Source: Planctomycetota bacterium (GTDB lineage Bacteria > Planctomycetota > Phycisphaerae > Phycisphaerales > Phycisphaeraceae). From it: a DNA stretch of 37,397 nt. Below are positions 26,045-34,221 of this stretch, in pieces (the first letter of the stretch is position 1; each line of letters starts with the position of its first letter). The notes beneath the pieces are model-generated. The model saw only the letters and a list, made by a program, of their open reading frames with translations, was not told the origin of the DNA and ran no database searches. The translations under genes and the position numbers were made by a program. The DNA lies in contig JAJRRS010000083.1 of assembly GCA_024279275.1 (NCBI GenBank), forward strand, positions 1-37,397, given 5' to 3'.

Positions 26045-27097
26045 TTATTGCCCCGCTGCGGCCGTCGGCCCGTCCTCCCGGATCGACTCCCGCAGGTCCA
26101 ACATCTTAACCCCGTCGGCATAATCAGTCAGAACGACACGCCGTAGCTGCTTGAGTGAGCTGATGACTTGGGCCATCCGCTGAAGATTGTCGTGGATCTG
26201 CCCCAGGTTCTTCTCCAACGCCACATCGGGACCCGACCGCCGGCGCAACAGCGTCAACTGCAGCTCGATCGTGGCGATCGCGTTGTTCAGCTCGTGGTTG
26301 AGGGTCAGCGCCATCTGTTTAAGGGTCTGGATCCGGCGTTGCTCGTTCTCCTGGAGCTTCTCGGCGAGTTGGTTGTAGGCCCGGGCCAGCTCATCAAACT
26401 CGTCCTGCTGCCCGACCGTCACCCGGTGCGCGAAATTCTCATGGGCAAGTTCCCGGCTCGCCTGCACCAGCCGGGCGACCGGCCTCAGGACCATGCCCGC
26501 GGCGCGCATCATCAACAGGATCGAGCCGTTGATGACGATCAGGAACCCGATCGCGATCGCCACGACCAGCCACCGGAACCGCCCGGTCAACGCCGCCTGC
26601 TCATCCCTGGCGTGCCTCTGGACGTGCCGGGCGATGCGTAATAGTTTCTGGCGCATCTGTGACACGGCATCCAGCGCCAACAGGTTGTAACGCAGCGTGA
26701 GGTCACGGTCCTGAGCCGTCGCCAGCACACCGACCCGGGCCTCGAAGCCATCGATCTGGCCAACCAGGTCCTCGTAATCTCGAAGGATAGAAGGCTCGTC
26801 AAACAGATCGTGCGTGCCTAACTGGCCGGACAGCCGTTGCATCGTTTCAACCGCATCGATCAACCCATCGAGGTGGTGCTGTCGGCCTGTCTGCAGCTCG
26901 TACAGTTCGACTTCGATCCCCGACAGCGTCGTGCTCAATTCGTTCACCTGATCGACAGCGACCGCAGCCCGGTTGTGCAGGTGATCTAGATCAACGAACA
27001 CCCGCTGCAGCGACCACAGCGCCGCCACCGCCAGCACCATCAGCAACGCAGTCAGTGAAAACAGGATGACCAGCAGCTTGTGCCGTAGCATGGTCAA
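26045..27097 (-). CDS. HAMP sensor with phosphoacceptor helix but no ATPase domain
   Basis: A 350-aa protein with membrane helices 8-28 and 176-198 flanking a helical periplasmic domain of about 145 residues. A HAMP region lies at about 200-250. A dimerisation-type helix follows, with His268 in LTLNHELNNAIATIELQL, the H-box pattern. The protein then ends about 80 residues later with no N, G1 or G2 box. It is therefore not a complete kinase. The ORF shows no frameshift and ends 22 bases before the full kinase. It could be phosphorylated in trans by the neighbour or only transmit a conformational signal. The start overlaps the PhnD-like gene by 4 bases, consistent with a receptor for that binding protein. 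Confidence 0.88.
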   Translation of the reverse strand: MTMLRHKLLVILFSLTALLMVLAVAALWSLQRVFVDLDHLHNRAAVAVDQVNELSTTLSGIEVELYELQTGRQHHLDGLIDAVETMQRLSGQLGTHDLFDEPSILRDYEDLVGQIDGFEARVGVLATAQDRDLTLRYNLLALDAVSQMRQKLLRIARHVQRHARDEQAALTGRFRWLVVAIAIGFLIVINGSILLMMRAAGMVLRPVARLVQASRELAHENFAHRVTVGQQDEFDELARAYNQLAEKLQENEQRRIQTLKQMALTLNHELNNAIATIELQLTLLRRRSGPDVALEKNLGQIHDNLQRMAQVISSLKQLRRVVLTDYADGVKMLDLRESIREDGPTAAAGQ

Positions 27098-28113
27098 GGC
27101 CCCTCAGATATCGGCGAGTCATTGATCGGCTCGGCACCAGACATGACCCCGGGATCGGCCTGACCATAGGGCTGACCAACCCGCCCCCAGCCCGGCCCCA
27201 GCCGATCGACCATGTCGTACACCGGACGGTATTCGCTTCCCACACACGGCACGAACCGCTGCGCCCCAAACGCGGACAAGGCGGCCCGCCCGGCCTCGCT
27301 CTGGTCCATTTCCAATAGAGCGATACGCAGTTGCTCGGCGAATTGCTCGTCCAGTTCGTGCCGGACGAGCAACGCATTATTCGGGACCGCCTCGCTGACC
27401 GACAGCCTGCGGAATCGATACCCTTCGTGCGCACTCTCGAATGCGTCGATCCGAAGATCCTTGGCCGCACCGGCTTGGACCCGGCCGTCATAAACCTCTT
27501 CGATCGCCCGGTCGTGCGTGCCGACCCAGCGCATCGTGACCAAATCCTCGCCGGCCAGCATGCCCAACCCGGTCAGCACATAAACCGGGAACAGGTGCCC
27601 AGCCGTCGTCGTCCTCACCATCGCGATTGAGCCGCCAGCCAGATCGTTAAGACTCTGGATCGGCGAGTCGTCACGGACGAAGATCACGCCCCGGTACGTT
27701 GTGACGCCGTCCGCCGTCTGCGGCTTGACCAGAACCCTGGCGTCCAACTGATCCAGCGTCAGCGTCGCCAACATCGACCCCATGAACGCCCCGTCGATTT
27801 TGCCCCGGGCCATGTCGTTCAGCCCTCCGTGGTAGGTATTGGACGTGACCAACTCGACGCGCACGCCCAGGGTGTCTGACAGGTAATCAGCCAAGGCGAG
27901 GTAGCGACGGCGTTGCGCGAAGATGTCTCGCTCGGGTACCAGCCCCAGGTAGAACACCTGATCGCCGGGTCCTTGTGTTGTACGCTCGACCGCTGGGTCC
28001 GAAGCAGACGACCCGCTGGGCGCTCGGCCCAGCCAGGTCAGCATGGCCACCACCAGCAGTGCCAGCGTCACGCTCAGGGCCGTTGTTGATATACGCATCC
28101 GACCGATCGACAT
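27094..28113 (-). CDS. PhnD-like periplasmic binding protein (sensor input)
   Basis: A 339-aa protein with an N-terminal hydrophobic segment (12-30) and then the phosphonate/phosphite-type binding fold: YLGLVPERD, RYLALADYLSDTLGVRVELV, YHGGLNDMARGKIDGAFMGSM, GVIFVRDDSPIQSLNDLAGGSIAMV and the GALLV/NNALLVRH lobe. No transporter genes accompany it. It precedes a HAMP sensor and a kinase in a coupled operon. In AioXSR and ArxXSR systems a PhnD-family protein presents an oxyanion to a kinase that drives a sigma-54 regulator, so a sensing role is likely. The ligand is not deducible. The only cysteine is in RFVPCVGS. The start could be Met1 or Met6, and no strong ribosome site is visible. Confidence 0.85.
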   Translation of the reverse strand: MSIGRMRISTTALSVTLALLVVAMLTWLGRAPSGSSASDPAVERTTQGPGDQVFYLGLVPERDIFAQRRRYLALADYLSDTLGVRVELVTSNTYHGGLNDMARGKIDGAFMGSMLATLTLDQLDARVLVKPQTADGVTTYRGVIFVRDDSPIQSLNDLAGGSIAMVRTTTAGHLFPVYVLTGLGMLAGEDLVTMRWVGTHDRAIEEVYDGRVQAGAAKDLRIDAFESAHEGYRFRRLSVSEAVPNNALLVRHELDEQFAEQLRIALLEMDQSEAGRAALSAFGAQRFVPCVGSEYRPVYDMVDRLGPGWGRVGQPYGQADPGVMSGAEPINDSPISEGP

Positions 28114-28206
28114 GGTTCATATCCCAAGGTAAGCAATCAGTTCCACCGTGCCCCCAACAAGCACCAACAAACGCCGGGCCATTCAAGCGAAACAGGGTGT
28201 CAGCCG

Positions 28207-28222
28207 TGGCATCCCGTTTGCA
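28207..28222 (+). promoter_or_regulatory. Sigma-54 promoter of the ygbA-ahbD-ahbC-regulator operon
   Basis: TGGCATCCCGTTTGCA: the -24 half is TGGCA, the -12 half is a full TTTGCA and the GG-GC spacing is 10 bases. Predicted start near 28233, about 50 bases before the ATG at 28284. The divergent PhnD-like operon has no such element. Confidence 0.75.
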
Positions 28223-28229
28223 ATTCGGA

Positions 28230-28250
28230 TAATATAGTCCGTTATATAGT
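28230..28250. promoter_or_regulatory. Direct repeat TAATATAGT/TTATATAGT over the start region
   Basis: TAATATAGT and TTATATAGT lie in tandem with a CCG spacer (12-base period), right over the predicted transcription start. Two near-identical AT-rich 9-mers in GC-rich DNA could be an operator for a second regulator, or an alternative -10 region (TTGCAA-18-TTATAT). Confidence 0.35.
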
Positions 28251-28283
28251 AGATGGACCCCAACCCGGGATGAGGCGGCTCCC

Positions 28284-28664
28284 ATGATCATTCCATTCTG
28301 CCCAGAAAAGAACGACGATCCCAAAGTGATCGGCGACCTCAAGACCCTCGTGAAATTCATCGAGGTCTATTGTGATGGCCATCACAACGACGATGACCGC
28401 AAACAGATAGAATTAAAAACCCATAATTTGCATGAACTTACAGGCAGACATCCCCGATTGTGTGCCGATTGCCAGAAACTACTGACACATGCTCTGGTCA
28501 AAAGAACCATCTGCCCGATGGACCCCAAGCCCCAGTGCAAGCATTGCCCCAAGCACTGTTACCACCCCAATTACCGCCAAAAAATCCAGGAAGTCATGAA
28601 GTATTCCGGGCGAAAACTCGTGATGCGAGGGCGTGTGGACTACCTGCTGCACCTGTTTTTTTAG
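28284..28664 (+). CDS. YgbA-family protein (nitrous oxide-stimulated promoter family)
   Basis: A 126-aa soluble protein with the family's cysteine-rich core: LCADCQKLLTHA, CPMDPKPQCKHCPKHCY and then YRQKIQEVMKYSGRKLVMR and DYLLHLFF. The whole pattern matches E. coli YgbA, which is of similar size. YgbA is induced under nitrosative stress through NsrR in E. coli; its activity is not established from sequence, and the paired cysteines suggest metal or Fe-S binding. It is the first gene of the sigma-54 operon, 70 bases before ahbD. GAGG lies about nine bases upstream of the ATG. Co-transcription with the haem genes suggests a link to iron or haem handling or NO stress here. Confidence 0.9.
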   Translation: MIIPFCPEKNDDPKVIGDLKTLVKFIEVYCDGHHNDDDRKQIELKTHNLHELTGRHPRLCADCQKLLTHALVKRTICPMDPKPQCKHCPKHCYHPNYRQKIQEVMKYSGRKLVMRGRVDYLLHLFF

Positions 28665-28733
28665 GTGATTTGAGATCGTTGGAGCCAAGAATTACCAGAT
28701 TTGAGAATTTTCGCCAACGTGTAAGCCGATCGG

Positions 28734-30023
28734 ATGCCAACCATGAAAGATTCCACCCCACCCGGCAACGGCTCGTCAACCCTAACCCACCTGCGTGTTT
28801 CGGCTGGTGAGAGCAGGCAGCCCACCGCCGTCACTCCTGCGCCACCCCTTCGGCTCGTCTTTTGGGAATCGACCGCCGGGTGTAATCTTGAGTGTGTCCA
28901 CTGCCGGCGTCTGGAAGTCTCGCGCGAATTGAGTCGGGGTGATCTGGATCATCAGCAGGCGATGAAGTTCATCGAGAGTCTGCCCGCAACAGGCAAACCG
29001 ATCGTCGTATTCTCAGGCGGCGAACCACTGATGCGCCCGGATATTTTCGAGCTGGCGCAGCGTGCTAAAGAGATCGGCCTGCCCACGGCGCTGGCGACCA
29101 ACGGCACGCCGGTCGATGACGCTGTCGCCAAGCGCATCGTCGATACCGGTTTCCGGCGGGTCTCGATCAGCTTCGACGGACCTAACCCCGAAACACACGA
29201 CAAGTTCCGCGGGATCGACGGCGCGTTTGAGGATTCGATCCGAGGGTTCAAGGCTCTGCGCAAACTCGGGATGTCAATGCAGATCAATACCACGATCACC
29301 AAGCACAACTTCCACCAGCGAGACGAGATGTACCAGCTCGCGATCGATCTGGGTGCCGATGCGCTGCACATCTTTATGCTGGTGCCGGTCGGTTGTGGGA
29401 TGGAACTCAGCGAAGATGTCAAGCTCGACGACGAGGAATATGAAACCGCATTGAACTGGATCTACGACAAGTCGCTGGAGGAACAACTGCATCTCAAGGC
29501 GACCTGTGCCCCGCACTACTTCCGCGTGATGCGTCAGCGTGCCAAGGCTGAGGGCCGACCCATGCCTCAGGCCGCGCACCCGCACAAGGGGATGGCGGAG
29601 GATGCAAAAGCAATGCCTTCGATGGGCCACCCCGGAAGTCTCCCCGGAAGTCAACACAGCGGATACTCCGGCGACAACTCCGGGGGCGGGGGTGACTCCG
29701 GGGGTGGGAATATGAGCGCGATGACCAAGGGTTGTCTGGCAGGCCAGGCGGTGTGCTTTGTCTCACACACCGGCGAGGTTTTCCCCTGCGGTTATCTACC
29801 GGTGAGTTCCGGCAACGTCAAGGACACGCCGTTCCCCGAGATCTGGCGTGACAGCCAGATATTTGCCGAGCTGCGCGACGACTCAAATATCACCGGCAAG
29901 TGCGGCTGCTGCGAGTACAAGAAGGTCTGCATGGGCTGCCGAGCGCGTGCGTTTGCGGATACGGGGAGTTACCTGGCGACCGAACCGAACTGTGGCTACA
30001 CCCCGGTGCGGTTGCGCGATTAA
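28734..30023 (+). CDS. ahbD: Radical SAM haem synthase AhbD
   Basis: AhbD turns iron-coproporphyrin III into protohaem by oxidative decarboxylation of two propionates, the last step of the siroheme route. The radical SAM triad is Cys50, Cys54, Cys57 in ESTAGCNLECVHC. SAM-binding FSGGEPLMRP and ALATNGTPV follow. The C-terminal cysteine cluster (CGCCEYKKVCMGCRARAFADTG) and the final EPNC resemble AhbD proteins more than NirJ. The 429 aa are long because of a glycine/serine-rich insert at about 300-325, encoded by a GC-rich repeat (29627-29708). Either ATG 28734 or 28743 may start; neither has a strong ribosome site. AhbC follows. Confidence 0.88.
   Translation: MPTMKDSTPPGNGSSTLTHLRVSAGESRQPTAVTPAPPLRLVFWESTAGCNLECVHCRRLEVSRELSRGDLDHQQAMKFIESLPATGKPIVVFSGGEPLMRPDIFELAQRAKEIGLPTALATNGTPVDDAVAKRIVDTGFRRVSISFDGPNPETHDKFRGIDGAFEDSIRGFKALRKLGMSMQINTTITKHNFHQRDEMYQLAIDLGADALHIFMLVPVGCGMELSEDVKLDDEEYETALNWIYDKSLEEQLHLKATCAPHYFRVMRQRAKAEGRPMPQAAHPHKGMAEDAKAMPSMGHPGSLPGSQHSGYSGDNSGGGGDSGGGNMSAMTKGCLAGQAVCFVSHTGEVFPCGYLPVSSGNVKDTPFPEIWRDSQIFAELRDDSNITGKCGCCEYKKVCMGCRARAFADTGSYLATEPNCGYTPVRLRD
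29627..29708. repeat. CCCCGGAAGT/ACTCCGGGGG repeat within ahbD
   Basis: Units ACCCCGGAAGT, TCCCCGGAAGT, ACTCCGGCGAC, ACTCCGGGGGC and ACTCCGGGGGT follow each other and encode the Gly/Ser-rich insert of AhbD. The CCGGGG core recalls the arrays at 2329-2397 and 33961-34017, but the similarity is weaker. Confidence 0.5.
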
Positions 30024-30146
30024 AGATGGGTCATGTAAGCCGGAGCATAGACACGTTCGGCACACGGTTTGTTAGTGATAAAACAGGGCGGGCCAAATAG
30101 AACCCGCGATGGAACACAGGTTGATGTATCACAAGGAGTCCCGGCC

Positions 30147-31412
30147 ATGATCGATGTGAGCGTTCTATATAGCGGGTTGGAAACACCCAGCACCCCCCAC
30201 CGCTACGGCCGAGCGATTACGCAGATCGACCCGCCGGAGCATCAACGGATGGCGGTCGCCAAGAGCGCTGCGGAGCGTCGGCCGATCGTGGTGTGGAATA
30301 TCACGCGTACCTGCAACCTCAAGTGCGTGCATTGCTACACCGACTCCGAGGCGAAGCGATACCCCAACGAGTTATCGACCGAGCAGTGCAAGGCTGTGCT
30401 TGATGACCTGGCGGAGTTTGAGGTCCCTGCGGTGCTGTTCTCCGGCGGCGAACCGTTGAGTCGGCCGGACGTTTTAGAGCTGGCGGAGTACGCACGTTCG
30501 CTGGGCCTGCACGTCGTGCTCTCGACCAACGGCACGCTGATTGACGCCGAGAAGGCCAAGCGCTTCGTCGAGTTAAAGTTCGCCTACATCGGCATCAGCC
30601 TGGATAGCGCCACCCCCGCGATCCACGACGAGTTCCGCGGCAAGCAAGGGGCGTTCAACAAGGCGATGAGCGGTTTCAAGCACTGCGTTCAAGCGGGTCA
30701 GAAGGTTGGCCTGCGTCTGACATTGACACGACAGACAGCCAAAGACCTCGACCAGATCTTCGATCTGATCGAACGTGAGGGCATCAACCGCGCCTGCTTC
30801 TACCATCTTTGTCCTGCTGGCCGGGGCAACAACCTGATGAGCCTGACCCAGAAGGAGACACGGGAAGTCGTAGAAAAAATCTTCGACCGCACCCGCGAGA
30901 TGAATGAGCGTGGCAAGCGCGTCGAGATCCTGATGGTGGACAACCACTGCGACGGGCCGGCGCTGTATTTGAAGATGCTCAAAGAGAGTCACCCCCGCGC
31001 GCAACAGGTGCTGGAGATGATCACCTGGAACGGCGGAGCGAAAAGCTCCAGCGGCGTCGGGATCGCCAACATTGATTTCTATGGCAACGTCCACGCAGAC
31101 CAGTTCTCGATGTACCGGACGTTTGGGAATATTAAGGAACGTAAGTTCTCGGAGATCTGGCAGGACACCAGCGATCCCATCATGGCGGGGCTGAAAGATC
31201 GGCTTCCTCTATTAAAGGGCCGATGTGCCAATTGCCGGTTCAAGAACGCCTGTGGCGGCGGCCTGCGTGCTCGGGCGGAGTCGATAACAGGTGATCCCTG
31301 GGCCTCAGACCCCTATTGCTACCTCACAGACAAAGAAATTGCTGGCGAACCCCTCGGAATTCCCGATAATGAGAACCATGCCCCTCCCCCCATCGCTGAA
31401 CCCGCGCATTGA
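30147..31412 (+). CDS. ahbC: Radical SAM 12,18-didecarboxysiroheme deacetylase AhbC
   Basis: AhbC removes acetate groups from didecarboxysiroheme to give iron-coproporphyrin III. The start is the ATG at 30147, with AAGGAG nine bases upstream; an upstream ATG 26 codons earlier has none. The 421-aa product has the radical SAM triad Cys56, Cys60, Cys63 (TRTCNLKCVHCYT), FSGGEPLSRPD and VVLSTNGT. The C-terminal auxiliary cluster CANCRFKNACGGGLRARAES is the NirJ/AhbC-type ending. NirJ of haem d1 synthesis is the close alternative; AhbD and the fused AhbAB in the window favour AhbC. It ends 7 bases before the regulator gene. Confidence 0.88.
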   Translation: MIDVSVLYSGLETPSTPHRYGRAITQIDPPEHQRMAVAKSAAERRPIVVWNITRTCNLKCVHCYTDSEAKRYPNELSTEQCKAVLDDLAEFEVPAVLFSGGEPLSRPDVLELAEYARSLGLHVVLSTNGTLIDAEKAKRFVELKFAYIGISLDSATPAIHDEFRGKQGAFNKAMSGFKHCVQAGQKVGLRLTLTRQTAKDLDQIFDLIEREGINRACFYHLCPAGRGNNLMSLTQKETREVVEKIFDRTREMNERGKRVEILMVDNHCDGPALYLKMLKESHPRAQQVLEMITWNGGAKSSSGVGIANIDFYGNVHADQFSMYRTFGNIKERKFSEIWQDTSDPIMAGLKDRLPLLKGRCANCRFKNACGGGLRARAESITGDPWASDPYCYLTDKEIAGEPLGIPDNENHAPPPIAEPAH

Positions 31413-31419
31413 GCAGACC

Positions 31420-32799
31420 ATGTCCAAATCGATCCTGATTGTCGAAGACGAAGAGGTGCTGCGGCAAAGCCTTGCCGAGCTGCTCACCGATGAGGGCTAC
31501 GAAGTCCTTCAGGCAGGCCACGGCCAGGAGGCCTTCGACCTGATCCTCAAGCGGCCAGTGGACTTGGTTCTTTCTGATATCCGTATGCCGGAGATGGACG
31601 GGATCGAGTTGTTGGCCAAGCTGCAGCAGACCGCGCCGCAGACCCCGGTCATCATCATCACAGCCTACGGTACGGTCGAGAGCGCCGTCGCCGCCATGCG
31701 CAGCGGCGCACACGATTACCTGCTCAAGCCCGTCAACTTTGATGACGTATTGCTGAAAGTCGAACGCGCGATCGAGTTTGGTGACATGACCCGGACACGT
31801 CAGGTCATCACCGAACAGCTTGCCGAAGAAAGTACGTTCCACAACCTCATCGGCGAAGCCCAGAGCATTACCAAACTCTTCGAGATGGTCAGGAAGCTGG
31901 CCACGGTCAAGACCAGCGTGTTGATCGTCGGGGAGTCGGGGACGGGCAAGGAACTTTTCGCCCGCGCGGTCCACTACAACGGGATGACTCGCGACAAGCC
32001 CTTCGTTGCGGTCAACTGCGGCGCGATCCCCGACAGCCTGATCGAGTCGGAGTTGTTCGGCTACCGCCGGGGTGCTTTTACCGGTGCGATCCGCGACAAG
32101 AAGGGCTACTTCGAGGCGGCGAATCACGGCACACTTTTCCTTGATGAAATATCCACGCTCCCGTTGGGCGTTCAAAGCTCGCTGCTGCGTGCGCTCGAAC
32201 AGCGGGTCGTTGTCCCCGTCGGGGATACCCAGCCCCGGAGCGTCGATCTGCGGGTCATGGCCGCCAGCAACCAGGACCTCTGGAAGATGGTCGAGAACGG
32301 CGAGTTCCGCGAGGACCTGCTCTACCGGCTCGACGTCGTTAAACTCGAACTGCCCCCGCTACGGCAACGCAAGGAAGACATCCCCGCATTGGTCCATCAC
32401 TTCCTCAAGAAGTACACCCAGGAGATGAACAAGCACGTCCTGGGCGTGAGCAATGACGCGATGCGCGCGATGCTCGCCCACGAGTGGCGGGGCAACATCC
32501 GCGAGTTGCAGAACGTCATCGAACGGGCTGTCATATTTGCTGAGGGCAGGTACATCGAGACAGAGGACATGCCGTTCGCCATCCCGGGCTTGGCGCACGA
32601 CGACAGCGAATCTCTCAAGGAGGCCATCCGGCAATTCGAGCGGCACCACATCGTGTACTGCCTGCGTCGTCACGACTACGACAAAGCAGAAACCGCCAGG
32701 CACCTGGATATCGGTGTCTCCAGCCTTTACCGCAAACTCGACGAGTTGGACATTCCCAAGAACCTGCAAGAGCACGACCCCGCCCAGGCTCCGGCTTAA
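31420..32799 (+). CDS. NtrC-family sigma-54-dependent response regulator
   Basis: The start is the ATG at 31420, where the receiver domain begins ([12 protein letters not shown]), 7 bases after ahbC. The 459 aa form three domains. The receiver has phospho-site Asp53 ([11 protein letters not shown]) and Lys103. The AAA+ ATPase has Walker A GESGTGK (171-177), the sigma-54-contacting GAFTGA loop (218-223) and Walker B TLFLDE (238-243). A Fis-type helix-turn-helix is at about 424-443 ([20 protein letters not shown]). All parts needed for sigma-54 activation are intact. Its own operon starts with a sigma-54 element, suggesting positive autoregulation. Likely partner kinases are at 24685-27097. Likely targets are the three sigma-54 promoters in this window. 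Confidence 0.94.
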   Translation: MSKSILIVEDEEVLRQSLAELLTDEGYEVLQAGHGQEAFDLILKRPVDLVLSDIRMPEMDGIELLAKLQQTAPQTPVIIITAYGTVESAVAAMRSGAHDYLLKPVNFDDVLLKVERAIEFGDMTRTRQVITEQLAEESTFHNLIGEAQSITKLFEMVRKLATVKTSVLIVGESGTGKELFARAVHYNGMTRDKPFVAVNCGAIPDSLIESELFGYRRGAFTGAIRDKKGYFEAANHGTLFLDEISTLPLGVQSSLLRALEQRVVVPVGDTQPRSVDLRVMAASNQDLWKMVENGEFREDLLYRLDVVKLELPPLRQRKEDIPALVHHFLKKYTQEMNKHVLGVSNDAMRAMLAHEWRGNIRELQNVIERAVIFAEGRYIETEDMPFAIPGLAHDDSESLKEAIRQFERHHIVYCLRRHDYDKAETARHLDIGVSSLYRKLDELDIPKNLQEHDPAQAPA

Positions 32800-32836
32800 T
32801 GAGTTTGGGATCGCAGGCTGACTTTCAGATTATTTC

Positions 32837-33922
32837 TTAGCTGTGCTGCTTGGCGAACGCGGTCATGAATCGTGCCAGGGTTTCGGCACCTTCGACCGGC
32901 ATCGCGTTGTAGATCGACGCGCGGCAACCGCCGACACTGCGGTGGCCTTTTAATCCGCTCATGCCTTGCGCGTCGGCCTCGGCGACGAACTGCTTCTCCA
33001 AGTCCTCCGTCGGCAGGCGGAATACGACGTTGGTCTTTGACCGGCAGGCCGAGTCCACCGGGCAGCGGTAGAACGAGCCTTGCGATTCGATCACGTTGTA
33101 GAGCAGGTCGGATCGTTTGGTGGCGAGTTGCTCCGCTGCATCCAATCCGCCGGCATCGCGGAGCCTTTCCAGCACCAGCTTCATCATATAGATGGTGAAG
33201 ACCGGCGGGGTATTCAGCATCGAGTCGGTCTTGGCGTGGCTGGGGTAGCTGAGGTAGGAAGTCAGGTCCGGCGAGCAGGCGTCGAGGATGTCCTGGCGGA
33301 TGATGACGACCGCCATCCCCGCGGGGCCGACGTTTTTCTGGGCACCCGCATAGATCAACCCAAACCGATCGACCGGGATATGTCGGCTCAAGAAGTCCGA
33401 TGACATATCGGCGACAAGCGGGACGCTGCCGATGTCAGGCCATTCCTGCCACTGGACACCGCCGATGGTTTCGTTGCTGATCAGGTGCAAATACGCGGCA
33501 TCGCTGGAGGCCTTGACCGATGCGGGGTCGGGCAAGGTGGTGAAGCTGCTGTCGGTGCCGTCGAAGACGAGGTTGACTTTGCCGACTTTTTTCGTGTCCG
33601 CCAGCGCCTTTTTTGCCCAGGCACCGGTGAAGGTGAAGTCGCAGCTCTTGCCGCCGTGCAACAGGTTCATCGGGACCATGGAAAACTGCAGCGTGGCCCC
33701 GCCGCCTAGAAGCAGGACGCGGTAGTTGTCGGGCAGGTTCAGCAGTTCCCTGACCAAGTCCATCGATTCGTGGTGGATGGTGTCGTAGGTCTTGCCGCGG
33801 TGGCTCATCTCGATGATGGACATGCCCTGGCCGTGGTATTCGACCATCTCGTCGCGGGCTTGTTCCAAGACTCCCAGTGGGAGGGTGCAGGGTCCGGCGC
33901 TGAAGTTAAAAATGCGGCTCAT
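32837..33922 (-). CDS. serC: Phosphoserine aminotransferase
   Basis: PLP enzyme of serine synthesis (3-phosphohydroxypyruvate to phosphoserine). The start at 33922 (MSRIFNFSAGPC) is the usual family start with AAGGA eight bases upstream, giving 361 aa, normal length. A longer frame to 34108 reads through the repeat array at 33961-34017 and is rejected. Landmarks are NFSAGPCTLP, GGGATLQFSMVPMN, the PLP lysine in YAGAQKNVGPAG, and HRSVGGCRASIYNAMP near the end. It lies convergent with the regulator gene and is not linked to the cytochrome system. Confidence 0.97.
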   Translation of the reverse strand: MSRIFNFSAGPCTLPLGVLEQARDEMVEYHGQGMSIIEMSHRGKTYDTIHHESMDLVRELLNLPDNYRVLLLGGGATLQFSMVPMNLLHGGKSCDFTFTGAWAKKALADTKKVGKVNLVFDGTDSSFTTLPDPASVKASSDAAYLHLISNETIGGVQWQEWPDIGSVPLVADMSSDFLSRHIPVDRFGLIYAGAQKNVGPAGMAVVIIRQDILDACSPDLTSYLSYPSHAKTDSMLNTPPVFTIYMMKLVLERLRDAGGLDAAEQLATKRSDLLYNVIESQGSFYRCPVDSACRSKTNVVFRLPTEDLEKQFVAEADAQGMSGLKGHRSVGGCRASIYNAMPVEGAETLARFMTAFAKQHS

Positions 33923-33960
33923 CGCGTTAATCCTTGGGGGGATCTGGGGTCTGGGGGAAG

Positions 33961-34017
33961 TAACCCCGGGGTAAATCCGGGGGTAATTCCGGGGTAATTC
34001 CCGGGGTAATCCGGGGG
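33961..34017. repeat. TAATCCGGGG repeat array upstream of serC
   Basis: Five units of 11-12 bases in a row on the plus strand: TAACCCCGGGG, TAAATCCGGGGG, TAATTCCGGGG, TAATTCCCGGGG, TAATCCGGGGG. They lie 39 bases upstream of the serC ATG, in the leader or promoter. The unit is the reverse complement of the one at 2329-2397. Confidence 0.9.
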
Positions 34018-34221
34018 CAGAGTTGCAGTTTACTGCTTTGACGCGCCGGGGCAACGTCGGTTGCGGGCCTGCTCTATCCATGTACTGCGGATCAGGCTTT
34101 AAGTGCAACGGGAGGGCTTAATGACGGGCACTGGCAGTCCGGTATTTTCAGGCGGTATCGAAAACCACCACGCCGAGCCGATACCATCGTGGGAATCGCC
34201 TCAAAGATAACAAGGATATCT

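Noticed and set aside
33961-34017. CRISPR array
   Set aside because: Units are 11-12 bases with no spacers and no cas genes in the window.
33923-34108. N-terminal extension of SerC
   Set aside because: The extra 62 residues are read from the TAATCCGGGG repeat array; the family start MSRIFNFSAGPC has its own ribosome site.
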